A stretch of 16,327 nucleotides of DNA from the NCBI GenBank assembly GCA_964637705.1, contig CAZWVM010000070.1, positions 1 through 16,327 of the forward strand. Reading direction: 5' to 3'. Source of the DNA: CAZWVM01 sp964637705. GTDB lineage: Bacteria > UBA8481. This document shows positions 5,631 through 15,306 of the stretch, one piece after another. The first letter of the stretch is position 1, and each line of letters starts with the position of its first letter. The translations under genes were made by a program, and so were the position numbers. The notes under the pieces are model-generated. The model was given only the letters and a program-made list of their open reading frames with translations, searched no databases and was not told where the DNA came from.

Positions 5631-7179
5631 ATTCGCCGGAGCCGCGGCCGGATTTCTGGCCGGCCTCTACACGGCGCTCTTCCTGCCCCTCCTGGCCGTT
5701 CACGCCGGCAAGACGGGGGAGGGACTCCGGATCGCACTCTGCGTGTTGGCGCCGGCAGGCGGGCTCATGGGTTACCTGCTGTCCCGGCTCATCGACTGGG
5801 CAGGGGGAGACAGCCGGGGAGGATGGGCGCCCTGGCTCTGCACCCTTCCTCTTCCGGCCGCGTTCTTCATCCCCCCGTCCCTTTCGGCACAGGTCTCGTC
5901 ACCCCTGGGCCCGGTGAAATACGCCCTCTCCGCGCTCTGGGTCGCCGGGGTGATCGTCTATGGCGTCTTTCTGCTGAAACCCCTGCTTTCCCGCGCGGAT
6001 CCCCGCCGGATCGCCGGGGGCCTGGCCGCCCTGGCGCTCCTCGTCAACGCGGTTCTCTCGCTTCAAGCCCCGAACGAATCGGACGAGTGCGACTACGTCA
6101 CATACGCCGCGGCACTGAGCGAAGGACAGGGAGCGCGCATCGACGAGGTGGTCCGGGACGGAACCGTCGGCCGGATCTATTTCGGCCGCCTGCCTTCGAG
6201 CTGGAGCTATTACGAATACATGCAGATGCATGATCCGGCGCGTCTCGCTACGGCGCGCTCCTATCGCATGATCGGCTACCCCCTGATGCTCGTTCCCGTC
6301 CTCGCGGTCGCGCGCCTGTCGACGGAACCGGCGGCGCGCTGGTTTCTTCTTCACCTGCCGGGCTGGCTCGGCTACGGGGTCCTGGCGCTGGGGATCTGTC
6401 TCTTCCTCTCGGAGCGTCACGCCGGTCGCGCGGGGCGCGCCGCGGTCGCCGCCGGTCTCATGACGCCCTTCCTCTACTTCGCCGCGAACACCCAACCGGA
6501 GATCTGGATGGCGGCGGGCGTTTCGTGGGCGCTTCTCCTGACGTCGCGCGAGGCCAGGGAACGAGGCTCGCCCTTCCTTCTCGGCGCGCTTCTTTCGAGC
6601 CTGCTGCTTCTCCACGAGCGCATGCTGATCATCGCCGTGCCCTGGTTCGCGGCGGCGCTCTTCCTCTCCCACCACCGGACCCGTCTCTGCGCGGGAGCCC
6701 TCCTGATGCTTGTCCCCGCGATCTTCTCCTACGCCGCGACGACGGGATTCGCCTTGCCGCACGCCGCACCCCACGCGTATGCCACGGAACCCTTCTTCGA
6801 CGCCTCGCGCTGGGCGCGGGCGGCCTGGCAACATCTCTTCTCGATCCGCATCGGGCTTTTCACTCATCTGCCGGTTCTCTGGCTCATCCCCCTCGTGCTT
6901 GTCTGGCGGAAACGCCGCGGGCCGCTCGAGGCTGTCGATCTCATCGCGGCCTCCGTCTTTCTCTTCTATTTCGGGGTGATGATCACGTATCCGCACACCT
7001 TCGACTCGTGGCCGCACCTGCGCTACATGGTGCCGGTTCTTCCTCTCTTCGTTCCCTTCCTGGGGTCGGCTTCAGCCGAAGCAGGGGGGGCACGCCTCGG
7101 GACGATCCTCATCGCGCTCCAGGTGCTCAGGGCCTATCCATTCCTCGCAGCGTCACTTCTCTGGCGCAACATCATCTGA
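5614..7179 (+). CDS. Polytopic membrane protein, putative GT-C-type glycosyltransferase
   Basis: The product is 521 residues and mostly hydrophobic, with about 10-12 predicted membrane spans (for example 8-29, 38-60, 104-124, 133-150, 221-235, 250-266, 322-352, 357-373, 418-431, 442-460, 469-486). A soluble stretch between early spans carries an acidic motif, ESDECDYVTYAAALSEGQG (155-173). It resembles the DE-x-x-YL...ALxxG loop in which GT-C/ArnT-like enzymes place catalytic acidic residues. The C-terminal segments SIRIGLFTHLPVLWL and DSWPHLRYMVPVLPLF match the 'GLLxYxPxL' and 'GPRYLLPxLP' patterns of that superfamily. Such enzymes transfer sugars from polyprenyl-phosphate donors to periplasmic lipids, glycans or proteins. 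The substrate is unknown, and no polyprenyl-phosphate sugar synthase lies beside it. Initiation appears leaderless. The gene is monocistronic, divergent from lipA and convergent with the lytic transglycosylase. The membrane-protein call is firm, but the enzyme class is an inference. Confidence 0.7.
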   Translation: MIRGRKFAGAAAGFLAGLYTALFLPLLAVHAGKTGEGLRIALCVLAPAGGLMGYLLSRLIDWAGGDSRGGWAPWLCTLPLPAAFFIPPSLSAQVSSPLGPVKYALSALWVAGVIVYGVFLLKPLLSRADPRRIAGGLAALALLVNAVLSLQAPNESDECDYVTYAAALSEGQGARIDEVVRDGTVGRIYFGRLPSSWSYYEYMQMHDPARLATARSYRMIGYPLMLVPVLAVARLSTEPAARWFLLHLPGWLGYGVLALGICLFLSERHAGRAGRAAVAAGLMTPFLYFAANTQPEIWMAAGVSWALLLTSREARERGSPFLLGALLSSLLLLHERMLIIAVPWFAAALFLSHHRTRLCAGALLMLVPAIFSYAATTGFALPHAAPHAYATEPFFDASRWARAAWQHLFSIRIGLFTHLPVLWLIPLVLVWRKRRGPLEAVDLIAASVFLFYFGVMITYPHTFDSWPHLRYMVPVLPLFVPFLGSASAEAGGARLGTILIALQVLRAYPFLAASLLWRNII

Positions 7180-7181
7180 GA

Positions 7182-7198
7182 TCCCGGGCGAACCGGGA
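7182..7198. terminator. Short GC hairpin between convergent genes
   Basis: TCCCGG (7182-7187) and CCGGGA (7193-7198) form a 6-bp stem around a GCGAA loop, within the 25-bp gap between two convergent stop codons. No T-run follows on either strand, so it is not a classical intrinsic terminator. It may still pause polymerase or protect 3' ends in both directions. Confidence 0.4.
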
Positions 7199-7204
7199 GC
7201 GGAT

Positions 7205-9478
7205 TCAGAACGCGACGCCGGGCTGACCTTCGAGCCGGCAGTAGACCCAGTAGGTCCCGAGAACGCGCTTGACGTAGTTGCGCGTTTCACGGAAAGCGAT
7301 GCGCTCGACGAAGAGATCGTCCTCGGCGTCCGCGCTCTGGCGAAGCCAGCGGTTGGCATTGCCGGGGCCGGCGTTGTAACCGGCGAGCGCGAGATGCTTG
7401 CGCCCGCCGTAGGTCGCGAGGAGATCCTTGAGGTAACGGGTGCCGAGCGCGATATTGACGGCCGGATCACGCAGGCTCTCTCGACGGAAATCATCGATCC
7501 CCATCGATTTCGCGACATGAGCGCCCGTCGCGGGCATGATCTGCATCAATCCATGGGCGCCCGCCCCGGAAACCGCGTCCTTCTGGAACCTCGACTCCTC
7601 GCGGATGACGGCGAGGACGAGTCGGGCATCGACGCCCTCGCGACGGCTGGATTCCTCGACGAGGGGGGCGTAGAAGCGGGGATAGAGCAGGCGAGCGGCG
7701 AGCGCGGGCATGGCGACGACATCGGCGGGCCCGCCGAGAGCGCGGACCAGGGATTCGACCTCGAGCATGGCGCGACGGTATTGCCCCGCCTCCGCGAGCA
7801 CGCGGACCATGGCCAGGCGCTTCTCGGGGCGGCGACCGGCGTCGATGCGCAGCGTGAGGATCTCCTCGGCGGCCTCGTCCCATGCCCCGGCTGCAACGAG
7901 CCCCTGGATGAGAGACAGGGAGACGGAATCGGAGGATTCGGCGGCGACATCACGGAGGAGAGCGGCGGAGTCGAAAACGGCCGTCGAGAACCGCGCGAGG
8001 TCGCGCCATTCGCCGACGCGAAGCATGAGCTCGGACGCGGCGGTACGGGCCGCCTCGGCAACCTCCCCGGCCGACGCGTCGCGGATCGCACGCAGGTCGG
8101 CAAGGGCGGAAAGCACGTCGCCGCCGGAAGCGCGATCGCGGGCACGTTCGACGTCGGCGGCGGCATAAGCGCCGCCCAGCCGGGAGAAACCCTCCGCGGC
8201 GCGGGCGCGGTAGTAGGGCGCGGCGGGGGAGCGCAGGATCGCGGTGAACCCGGCGAGGGCCTCTTCGCGGCGTCCCTCCTTCTCGTGGATCCGGGCCTGC
8301 CAGTAGGCGATGACCGGGGCGTAGTCGGAACGCGGGAAACGACGCAGGGCATTCTGGAAGACGCGGAGTGCGTCTTCGCTGCGGCCATCCTCGAGCAGCC
8401 CGAAACCGATCTTCCAGGCCGCGTCATCCGCCCACTCGGAACGCGGATGCCGGTCGAGGATCCGCTGGTAAAGAGAGCGCGCCTCATCCCGCTTCTCGCG
8501 GCGGTCCCGGGCCGAGGCGAGCCGGAAGAGAATGTCGTCGGCGAAGGAGGTCCGCGGATTCGCGGCCATCACGAGGGCGAACCACTTCTCGCCCTCCTCG
8601 TCCTCGCCGAGGCGTTGGTGGCAGAGTCCGATGCGATAGGCGACCAGGTCCCGGGAGAAGGCGGGATGGCGGTCGTAGACGCGCCGGAAGACGCTGATGG
8701 CGCCCCGGAATTCGTCGGCACGCTCGTAGCTGCGGCCGAGCTGCAGGAGCAGACGAGGATCGTCGCGGTGCTCGGGCCGGGTCAGGGCACGCTCGTAGAG
8801 AGACGCGGCCCTCGGGAAATCCCCCGCCTCGTAGTAGAGCCCGGCCAGGGAAACCCAGCGGGAGGGGGAGACCGACGTGATCTTCATGAGCTCCGTCGCC
8901 GCCGTCGCCGAAACAGGAGCCCCGCCGCGCTCGGCCATGACGCCCTCGAGGAGAGAGACCGCGGCGACGCTCTCGCCGCCCGCGGCGAGAGCGACACCTC
9001 GGGCGATCCTCTGCCGGCGGCGCTCCTCGCCGGTGACGAGCTTCTCGATCACGGCGCGCGCCGCGGTCGCGTCAGCGTAACGACCCGAGGCCAGGGAGAT
9101 CTCGGCGATGCGCACCAGCGCCCGAAAGGCATGCGCGCGCTCCACCGGGGCCGCCGCTTCGCGCAGGAAGGAGAGAGCGGCGGCGGTGTCGCCCTGGCGG
9201 TGCGCGGCCTCGGCGAGAGAGAGACGAATGTAAGGGGCGAGGTGCGGCTGTTCGGCGAGAGCCAGGGTCAATAGCGCGGCGGCCTCGTCGGCGCGGCCCT
9301 CCGAGAGAAGAGCGCGGCCGGAAAGGAAGGGATTCCGGGGGACGGCCGCGGGCATCTCGGCGACATAGGCCGCATGCACCGCCTGGATTCCGATCCAGCG
9401 CGGACGGGTCTCTTCCGTACCGGAAAAGAGGAGAAGAAAAGCGGTGGCCAGGGAAACGAGAACGAGTCTTCGGTTCAT
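7205..9478 (-). CDS. Soluble lytic murein transglycosylase with TPR solenoid
   Basis: It cleaves the MurNAc-GlcNAc bond of peptidoglycan in the periplasm and leaves 1,6-anhydroMurNAc ends. The 757-residue product begins with an N-terminal hydrophobic export segment (about 5-19) without a lipobox Cys. A long alpha-helical TPR-like region follows, clearest at about 230-410 with repeated LGRSYER/AISVFRRV/HP units. The C-terminal SLT (GH23) domain spans about 600-750. Catalytic-domain motifs are the Glu-Ser of REESRF (catalytic Glu at about 628), GLMQIMP (643-649) and AGYNAGPGN (699-707), followed by the NYVKRVLGTY helix. Architecture resembles Slt70, with a superhelical body plus catalytic domain, but the body looks more like regular TPRs. 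The start is supported by TGAGG 4 nt upstream. It is last in a minus-strand series after nagZ and the cyclic-nucleotide-binding gene, separated from the latter by 154 bp. Confidence 0.93.
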   Translation of the reverse strand: MNRRLVLVSLATAFLLLFSGTEETRPRWIGIQAVHAAYVAEMPAAVPRNPFLSGRALLSEGRADEAAALLTLALAEQPHLAPYIRLSLAEAAHRQGDTAAALSFLREAAAPVERAHAFRALVRIAEISLASGRYADATAARAVIEKLVTGEERRRQRIARGVALAAGGESVAAVSLLEGVMAERGGAPVSATAATELMKITSVSPSRWVSLAGLYYEAGDFPRAASLYERALTRPEHRDDPRLLLQLGRSYERADEFRGAISVFRRVYDRHPAFSRDLVAYRIGLCHQRLGEDEEGEKWFALVMAANPRTSFADDILFRLASARDRREKRDEARSLYQRILDRHPRSEWADDAAWKIGFGLLEDGRSEDALRVFQNALRRFPRSDYAPVIAYWQARIHEKEGRREEALAGFTAILRSPAAPYYRARAAEGFSRLGGAYAAADVERARDRASGGDVLSALADLRAIRDASAGEVAEAARTAASELMLRVGEWRDLARFSTAVFDSAALLRDVAAESSDSVSLSLIQGLVAAGAWDEAAEEILTLRIDAGRRPEKRLAMVRVLAEAGQYRRAMLEVESLVRALGGPADVVAMPALAARLLYPRFYAPLVEESSRREGVDARLVLAVIREESRFQKDAVSGAGAHGLMQIMPATGAHVAKSMGIDDFRRESLRDPAVNIALGTRYLKDLLATYGGRKHLALAGYNAGPGNANRWLRQSADAEDDLFVERIAFRETRNYVKRVLGTYWVYCRLEGQPGVAF

Positions 9479-9632
9479 GACGCCTCAGAAAGAAAATCCG
9501 GGACCGCTCGCGACGCGGCCGCGCCGATGCTCACGTTCCCTCTATCGGCATGAAACGACTGGAGATATAGCGCCGAGTCCCGATCGCGGAGGGCGCGACA
9601 AGACGCGTGAAGTTTGCCCAGGAGTGAAAGGG
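9479..9632. other. 154-bp gap between the CNB/zinc-ribbon gene and the lytic transglycosylase gene
   Basis: I see no supported gene here. On the minus strand a TGAGG Shine-Dalgarno sequence sits just before the transglycosylase ATG. A TATAT stretch at about 9565-9569 could be part of a -10 box, but no -35 at a proper distance is visible. An open frame of 19 codons starting with GTG ends in ATGA overlapping the transglycosylase start. It lacks a well-spaced ribosome site and I do not call it. Confidence 0.4.
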
Positions 9633-10307
9633 CTAGGCGAGGGGTTTTCCGCAGCGACCGCAGAAGCGATCTTCGGCACGAGCCGGGTAGGCGCAGGCGA
9701 GGCAGGTGCGCACCTTCGCGGCGACGATCTCGTCCGCGAGCCGCGATGCGATTGCGCCGTTCGAAGGCGATTTCTCCTTCGGCGCGATCGGCTCGACGGG
9801 CTTCGTCCCCGTTTCCTTCTTCGGCCCGACGGTGCGGCGGTTCTGGAGGTTGAGGATGATCTCCTGGATTTTCGGCAGAATCGCCTCGAGTCGCGGCGAC
9901 TGGCTGACCTCCCGCAGACGGTCGCAGAGCGATCGCAGCATCTGGATGGCCATGGCCGGGCTCTTCATGACCAGCAGTTCCAGGTCCGGCTTGCGAAGCA
10001 CGATCGCTTCGACCTGCGTGCGCGCGCGCGCGGTGGCCATGCGGGGCGCATCGTTCCAAAGCGCCATTTCCCCGAAGAAATCGCCGGACTTCAGCACGGC
10101 GATGGTGTCGGAGACGCTTCCCAGGGTCAGACGCGCCCCTCCGAAGATCTCCTGCTCCTTGTAGGTCTTCATGATCTCGACCTCGCCCGAGACGATGATG
10201 TACATCTCGTCGCCCTTCTCCTCCTCCAAAAAGATCAGCGTGTCGGGAGCGTAGGTGCGGCCCAGTTTCTCGAAGAGGGCCCGGATGTTGACGTCATTGA
10301 GGATCAT
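9633..10307 (-). CDS. Cyclic-nucleotide-binding domain protein with C-terminal zinc ribbon
   Basis: The 224-residue product has a cupin-like CNB domain at about 5-125. Its phosphate-binding cassette appears intact: F-F-G-E-M-A-L at 77-83 and P-R-M-A-T at 88-92, giving the conserved Glu80 and Arg89 that contact ribose and phosphate. A loop of roughly 15 residues (about 47-63) enlarges the barrel compared with Crp. A helix (about 115-155), a Lys/Pro/Glu-rich linker (about 158-185) and a four-Cys zinc ribbon at 202-219 (CLAC, ten residues, CGRC) follow. There is no helix-turn-helix, so it is not a Crp/Fnr transcription factor. It is more likely a cAMP/cGMP-responsive adaptor. The start has GGGAGG 6 nt upstream. 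It lies 12 bp downstream of nagZ and is almost certainly co-transcribed with it. The partner of the zinc ribbon is unknown. Confidence 0.85.
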   Translation of the reverse strand: MILNDVNIRALFEKLGRTYAPDTLIFLEEEKGDEMYIIVSGEVEIMKTYKEQEIFGGARLTLGSVSDTIAVLKSGDFFGEMALWNDAPRMATARARTQVEAIVLRKPDLELLVMKSPAMAIQMLRSLCDRLREVSQSPRLEAILPKIQEIILNLQNRRTVGPKKETGTKPVEPIAPKEKSPSNGAIASRLADEIVAAKVRTCLACAYPARAEDRFCGRCGKPLA

Positions 10308-10319
10308 GAATCGCCTCCC

Positions 10320-11687
10320 TCACAGGGGAAAACGCCCGCGGGCGGGCTCGCGGCCCGTGAGCACGTCAATCACGGCTTCCTGGGTCGCCGGATGAGCGTC
10401 GTAGGCGGCGATCGCATAGGCGGTCTCGACTCTTTCACAAAGGTAGGGATCACCGAAGGAGACAAGGCCGGTCCCGCGGGGCAACGCGGCGAGACGATCC
10501 TCCGCGAGGCCGCTGCGCCCGCGCCAGGCGCCGGGCATGGCATAGACGGCGAGGAGGCAGGAGGCGCCGATTTCGCGCGCCCGCTGCTCGTCGACCTCTT
10601 CGAGTCCCGCCGCGCGGGCGGCGGCGACGAACGGCGCGGGGTCGAGCCGGTCGTCGTCAAGCACGACGTGGAAGGAGGAGGGGCGGGCCGGCTCGCCCGA
10701 GAGAATCGTCACGCAGTTCCGCGCGATCGTCGCGGCGAGATCGTTCGCGAGGGATTTCCCGATGCGGGCGAGGGCCGGCGCGGGATCGAGGCTGGACGAG
10801 GCAAGGCGGTCGAGAACCGCCGCGGGCGACTCGGGGTAGAGGAGGATGTCGCATCCGGCCTCGACGGCCATGACCGCGGCCTCGGCCTCCGGGCGGCCGA
10901 TCCCGGACATGATGAGCGCATCGGTGACGACGAGGCCGGGGAAGCGGAGGCGATCCCGCAAGAGGCCCGTTACGACCGCTTTCGAGAGGGTCGCGGGGAG
11001 GCCGGAATCGTCGACCACGGGCGCCGTCATGTGCGCCACCATCAGCGCCTTCACGCCGGAAGCGATCGCGGCGCGGAAGGGTTCGAGGTGGACGGTCTCG
11101 AAGAGAGCGGGATCGGCGACGCCCACGGGGAGCCCGGCGTGAGAATCGACCGTGGTGTCGCCGTGACCGGGAAAATGCTTGGCGCAGGCCAGGGCGCCGG
11201 CGGCCTGGGCCCCGTAGATCCAGTGGCGCACGAGCGTCGCCACGCGCGCCGGATCGGATCCGAAACTGCGAACGTTGATGATGGGATTGCGCGACTCCGT
11301 GTTGACGTCCGCGACGGGCGCGAAGATGAGCTGAACTCCGACCGAGCGCGCTTCGACGGCGGTCTGGCGACCGGCGAGGCAGGCAAGCGAGGCGGCCTCG
11401 GGCGCGGCCGCGATGGCGGCGAGCGAGGGGAGAGTCGTGAGGCCGGAAAACTGCTGGCCGGCGCCCCGCTCGAGGTCGGCGCCGAAGAGCAGGGGATGAG
11501 GCGAGCGCCGGGAGAGTTCACGGGTCAGAGCGGCGACATCGTCGGCCTGCCCGCCGAAGAGTATGAAACCACCGGGTTGAATCTCGTCGAGGAGCCGGAA
11601 AGCCTCATCGCGGACTCCCGGGAGGGGTACGCGGTCGAGCCGGAGGGCCGGCATGATGAGCCTGCCCCATGGGTTCCGTTCGCTCAT
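10320..11687 (-). CDS. nagZ: Glycoside hydrolase family 3 beta-N-acetylglucosaminidase (NagZ-like)
   Basis: It removes GlcNAc from GlcNAc-anhydroMurNAc-peptides during peptidoglycan recycling, in the cytoplasm (no signal peptide is visible). The 455-residue product has the GH3 (beta/alpha)8 barrel in the first ~300 residues. The signature KHFPGHGDTTVDSH at 170-183 holds the substrate-binding Lys/His and the NagZ-specific Asp-x-His (D181, H183) acid/base dyad. The probable nucleophile is D256 in GLVVTDALIMSG, and the GADLERG segment is at 69-75. The C-terminal ~140 residues go beyond the minimal E. coli-type NagZ (about 340 residues) and resemble a degenerate second GH3 domain. No Shine-Dalgarno sequence precedes the ATG. 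Instead a promoter-like -35/-10 pair ends 9 nt before it, so the mRNA should be nearly leaderless. It leads the nagZ-CNB unit, with the lytic transglycosylase further downstream. Confidence 0.9.
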   Translation of the reverse strand: MSERNPWGRLIMPALRLDRVPLPGVRDEAFRLLDEIQPGGFILFGGQADDVAALTRELSRRSPHPLLFGADLERGAGQQFSGLTTLPSLAAIAAAPEAASLACLAGRQTAVEARSVGVQLIFAPVADVNTESRNPIINVRSFGSDPARVATLVRHWIYGAQAAGALACAKHFPGHGDTTVDSHAGLPVGVADPALFETVHLEPFRAAIASGVKALMVAHMTAPVVDDSGLPATLSKAVVTGLLRDRLRFPGLVVTDALIMSGIGRPEAEAAVMAVEAGCDILLYPESPAAVLDRLASSSLDPAPALARIGKSLANDLAATIARNCVTILSGEPARPSSFHVVLDDDRLDPAPFVAAARAAGLEEVDEQRAREIGASCLLAVYAMPGAWRGRSGLAEDRLAALPRGTGLVSFGDPYLCERVETAYAIAAYDAHPATQEAVIDVLTGREPARGRFPL

Positions 11688-11696
11688 GCCGCGCCT

Positions 11697-11724
11697 AGTA
11701 TGGTGAAACGGGGGGAGAATGCAA
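11697..11724 (-). promoter_or_regulatory. Promoter of nagZ (TTGCAT-16-CATACT), very short leader
   Basis: On the minus strand, TTGCAT (11724-11719) precedes CATACT (11702-11697) by 16 bp. An alternative reading is TACTAG at 18 bp. Nine nt separate CATACT from the ATG, so the leader would be about 2-3 nt. The -35 hexamer is the same as that predicted for the peroxiredoxin gene. It lies in the 39-bp gap after the Nudix gene. Confidence 0.45.
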
Positions 11725-11726
11725 TC

Positions 11727-12215
11727 TCAGGGGCGGGAGTGAAAGACGGCCGAGTGTTCCTTCAGTCGCCCGTCCTCGTAGAGGAACTTGCCCGAGAAGA
11801 ACCGGCCCTGGCGCATCCACTCGAGAAAGATCTGGTCTCCCTCCCAGAGGTTGAGGTCGAAGATCCGGTCGTCGTCGATCCAGGCGAGGTTTCCCTCGGG
11901 GGAGTCGATGAGTTCACCCTCGAAATCGGTGACCTCGAAGACGAAGACATACCAATCGCGCCCGTTGGCGAACTCGGGAAAGGTCAGGATGCCCTTGAGC
12001 GCCGGGTTCCTGACCGTGAGCCCGGCCTCCTCCTTCAACTCCCGGATGGCGCACTCCTCGGGCGTCTCCCCGGCCTCGAGCTTTCCTCCAAGCCCGTTCC
12101 ACTTTCCCTCGTGGTCGTCGTTCTGCTTCTTCACCCGGTGAATCATCAGGGTCCTGCCGTCTCTCTTGACGTAGCAGAGCGTGGCGAGGATGCGTTCGCG
12201 TTTCGTGGGAATCAT
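11727..12215 (-). CDS. Nudix hydrolase, MutT/8-oxo-dGTP diphosphatase-like
   Basis: It hydrolyses nucleoside diphosphate-X compounds. The closest visible similarity is to oxidised-purine nucleotide sanitisers (MutT/MTH1-like), which keep 8-oxo-dGTP out of DNA. The 162-residue product contains a complete Nudix box G44-x5-E50-x7-R58-E59-L-x-E62-E63-x-G65-L, which binds the catalytic Mg ions. It is preceded by KWNGLGGK, typical of the 8-oxo-dGTPase-like subgroup. The start MIPTKRER is supported by GAGGA 5 nt upstream. A 20-codon in-frame extension to 12275 lacks a ribosome site and is rejected. It lies downstream of uvrA on the same strand, separated by 180 bp containing an inverted repeat. Two nucleotide/DNA-damage genes side by side is suggestive, but the substrate cannot be fixed from the sequence. 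Confidence 0.9.
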   Translation of the reverse strand: MIPTKRERILATLCYVKRDGRTLMIHRVKKQNDDHEGKWNGLGGKLEAGETPEECAIRELKEEAGLTVRNPALKGILTFPEFANGRDWYVFVFEVTDFEGELIDSPEGNLAWIDDDRIFDLNLWEGDQIFLEWMRQGRFFSGKFLYEDGRLKEHSAVFHSRP

Positions 12216-12278
12216 GGTGTTCCTCTCTTCCGGTCGATTCGTGACAGGGCGGTCATGGGCGAAGACGCCGTGCATTCA

Positions 12279-12371
12279 ACATGGAAAATCAGGATAGACA
12301 GGATCGTTCATTTCCCATTTCGAAGATCTCTTTCGATTTGATTCCATCCTGACCATCCTGTCTATCCATGT
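12279..12371. repeat. Inverted repeat made of 9-bp units, between uvrA and the Nudix gene
   Basis: GGATAGACAGGAT (12292-12304) is perfectly inverted as ATCCTGTCTATCC (12355-12367), with a 50-bp centre. ACAT (12279-12282) and ATGT (12368-12371) form the outer ends. Each arm is built from 9-bp units of the form GGATnGnCA. The left arm reads GGAAAATCA, GGATAGACA, GGATCGTTC. The right arm, reverse-complemented, reads GGATAGACA, GGATGGTCA, GGATGGAAT. As RNA it would fold into a long stem with one 9-nt unit bulged. It is AT-richer than the surroundings and no gene overlaps it. It is probably a dispersed intergenic repeat that may also act as a transcript boundary for uvrA. Confidence 0.75.
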
Positions 12372-12395
12372 AAAACGACCTTGAATTCTCGACTC

Positions 12396-15245
<2,850 letters not shown>

Positions 15246-15257
15246 GGGGTTCGCGGG

Positions 15258-15266
15258 ATTGTAGCA
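15258..15266 (-). promoter_or_regulatory. Extended -10 promoter of uvrA (TGCTACAAT), short leader
   Basis: The minus strand reads TG-C-TACAAT at 15266-15258, with 12 nt between the hexamer and the uvrA ATG. That predicts a leader of about 4-6 nt without a ribosome binding site. No good -35 is seen, and the extended TG may compensate. No LexA-type palindrome overlaps it. Confidence 0.5.
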
Positions 15267-15306
15267 GAAAGGGGTCTCACGCGATACGCGCCCGTTCCCG
15301 ATTTTC

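Noticed and set aside
7182..7198. A full intrinsic terminator between the convergent genes.
   Set aside because: The hairpin is short and has no U-tract on either side. It is reported only as a weak hairpin.
7394..9274. A 626-codon plus-strand open frame.
   Set aside because: Antisense to the lytic transglycosylase gene and without motifs.
9479..9535. A 19-codon minus-strand GTG frame ending in ATGA over the transglycosylase start, as a possible coupling leader peptide.
   Set aside because: The purine stretch before the GTG is only 3 nt away, and the frame is the tail of an open frame overlapping the CNB gene. There is no positive evidence of translation.
9633..10307. Annotation of the CNB protein as a Crp/Fnr transcription regulator.
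   Set aside because: The residues after the CNB domain form a linker and a zinc ribbon. No helix-turn-helix is visible.
12216..12275. Extension of the Nudix protein by 20 residues.
   Set aside because: There is no ribosome site at the upstream ATG, while the internal ATG has GAGGA at 5 nt. The family domain begins right after it.
9444..12341. A 965-codon open frame on the plus strand opposite the transglycosylase, CNB, nagZ and Nudix genes.
   Set aside because: It lies antisense to four genes with clear motifs and ribosome sites. Its translation is low-complexity (Gly/Arg/Glu/Asp-rich) without any domain. Long antisense open frames are expected where GC at third positions is high.
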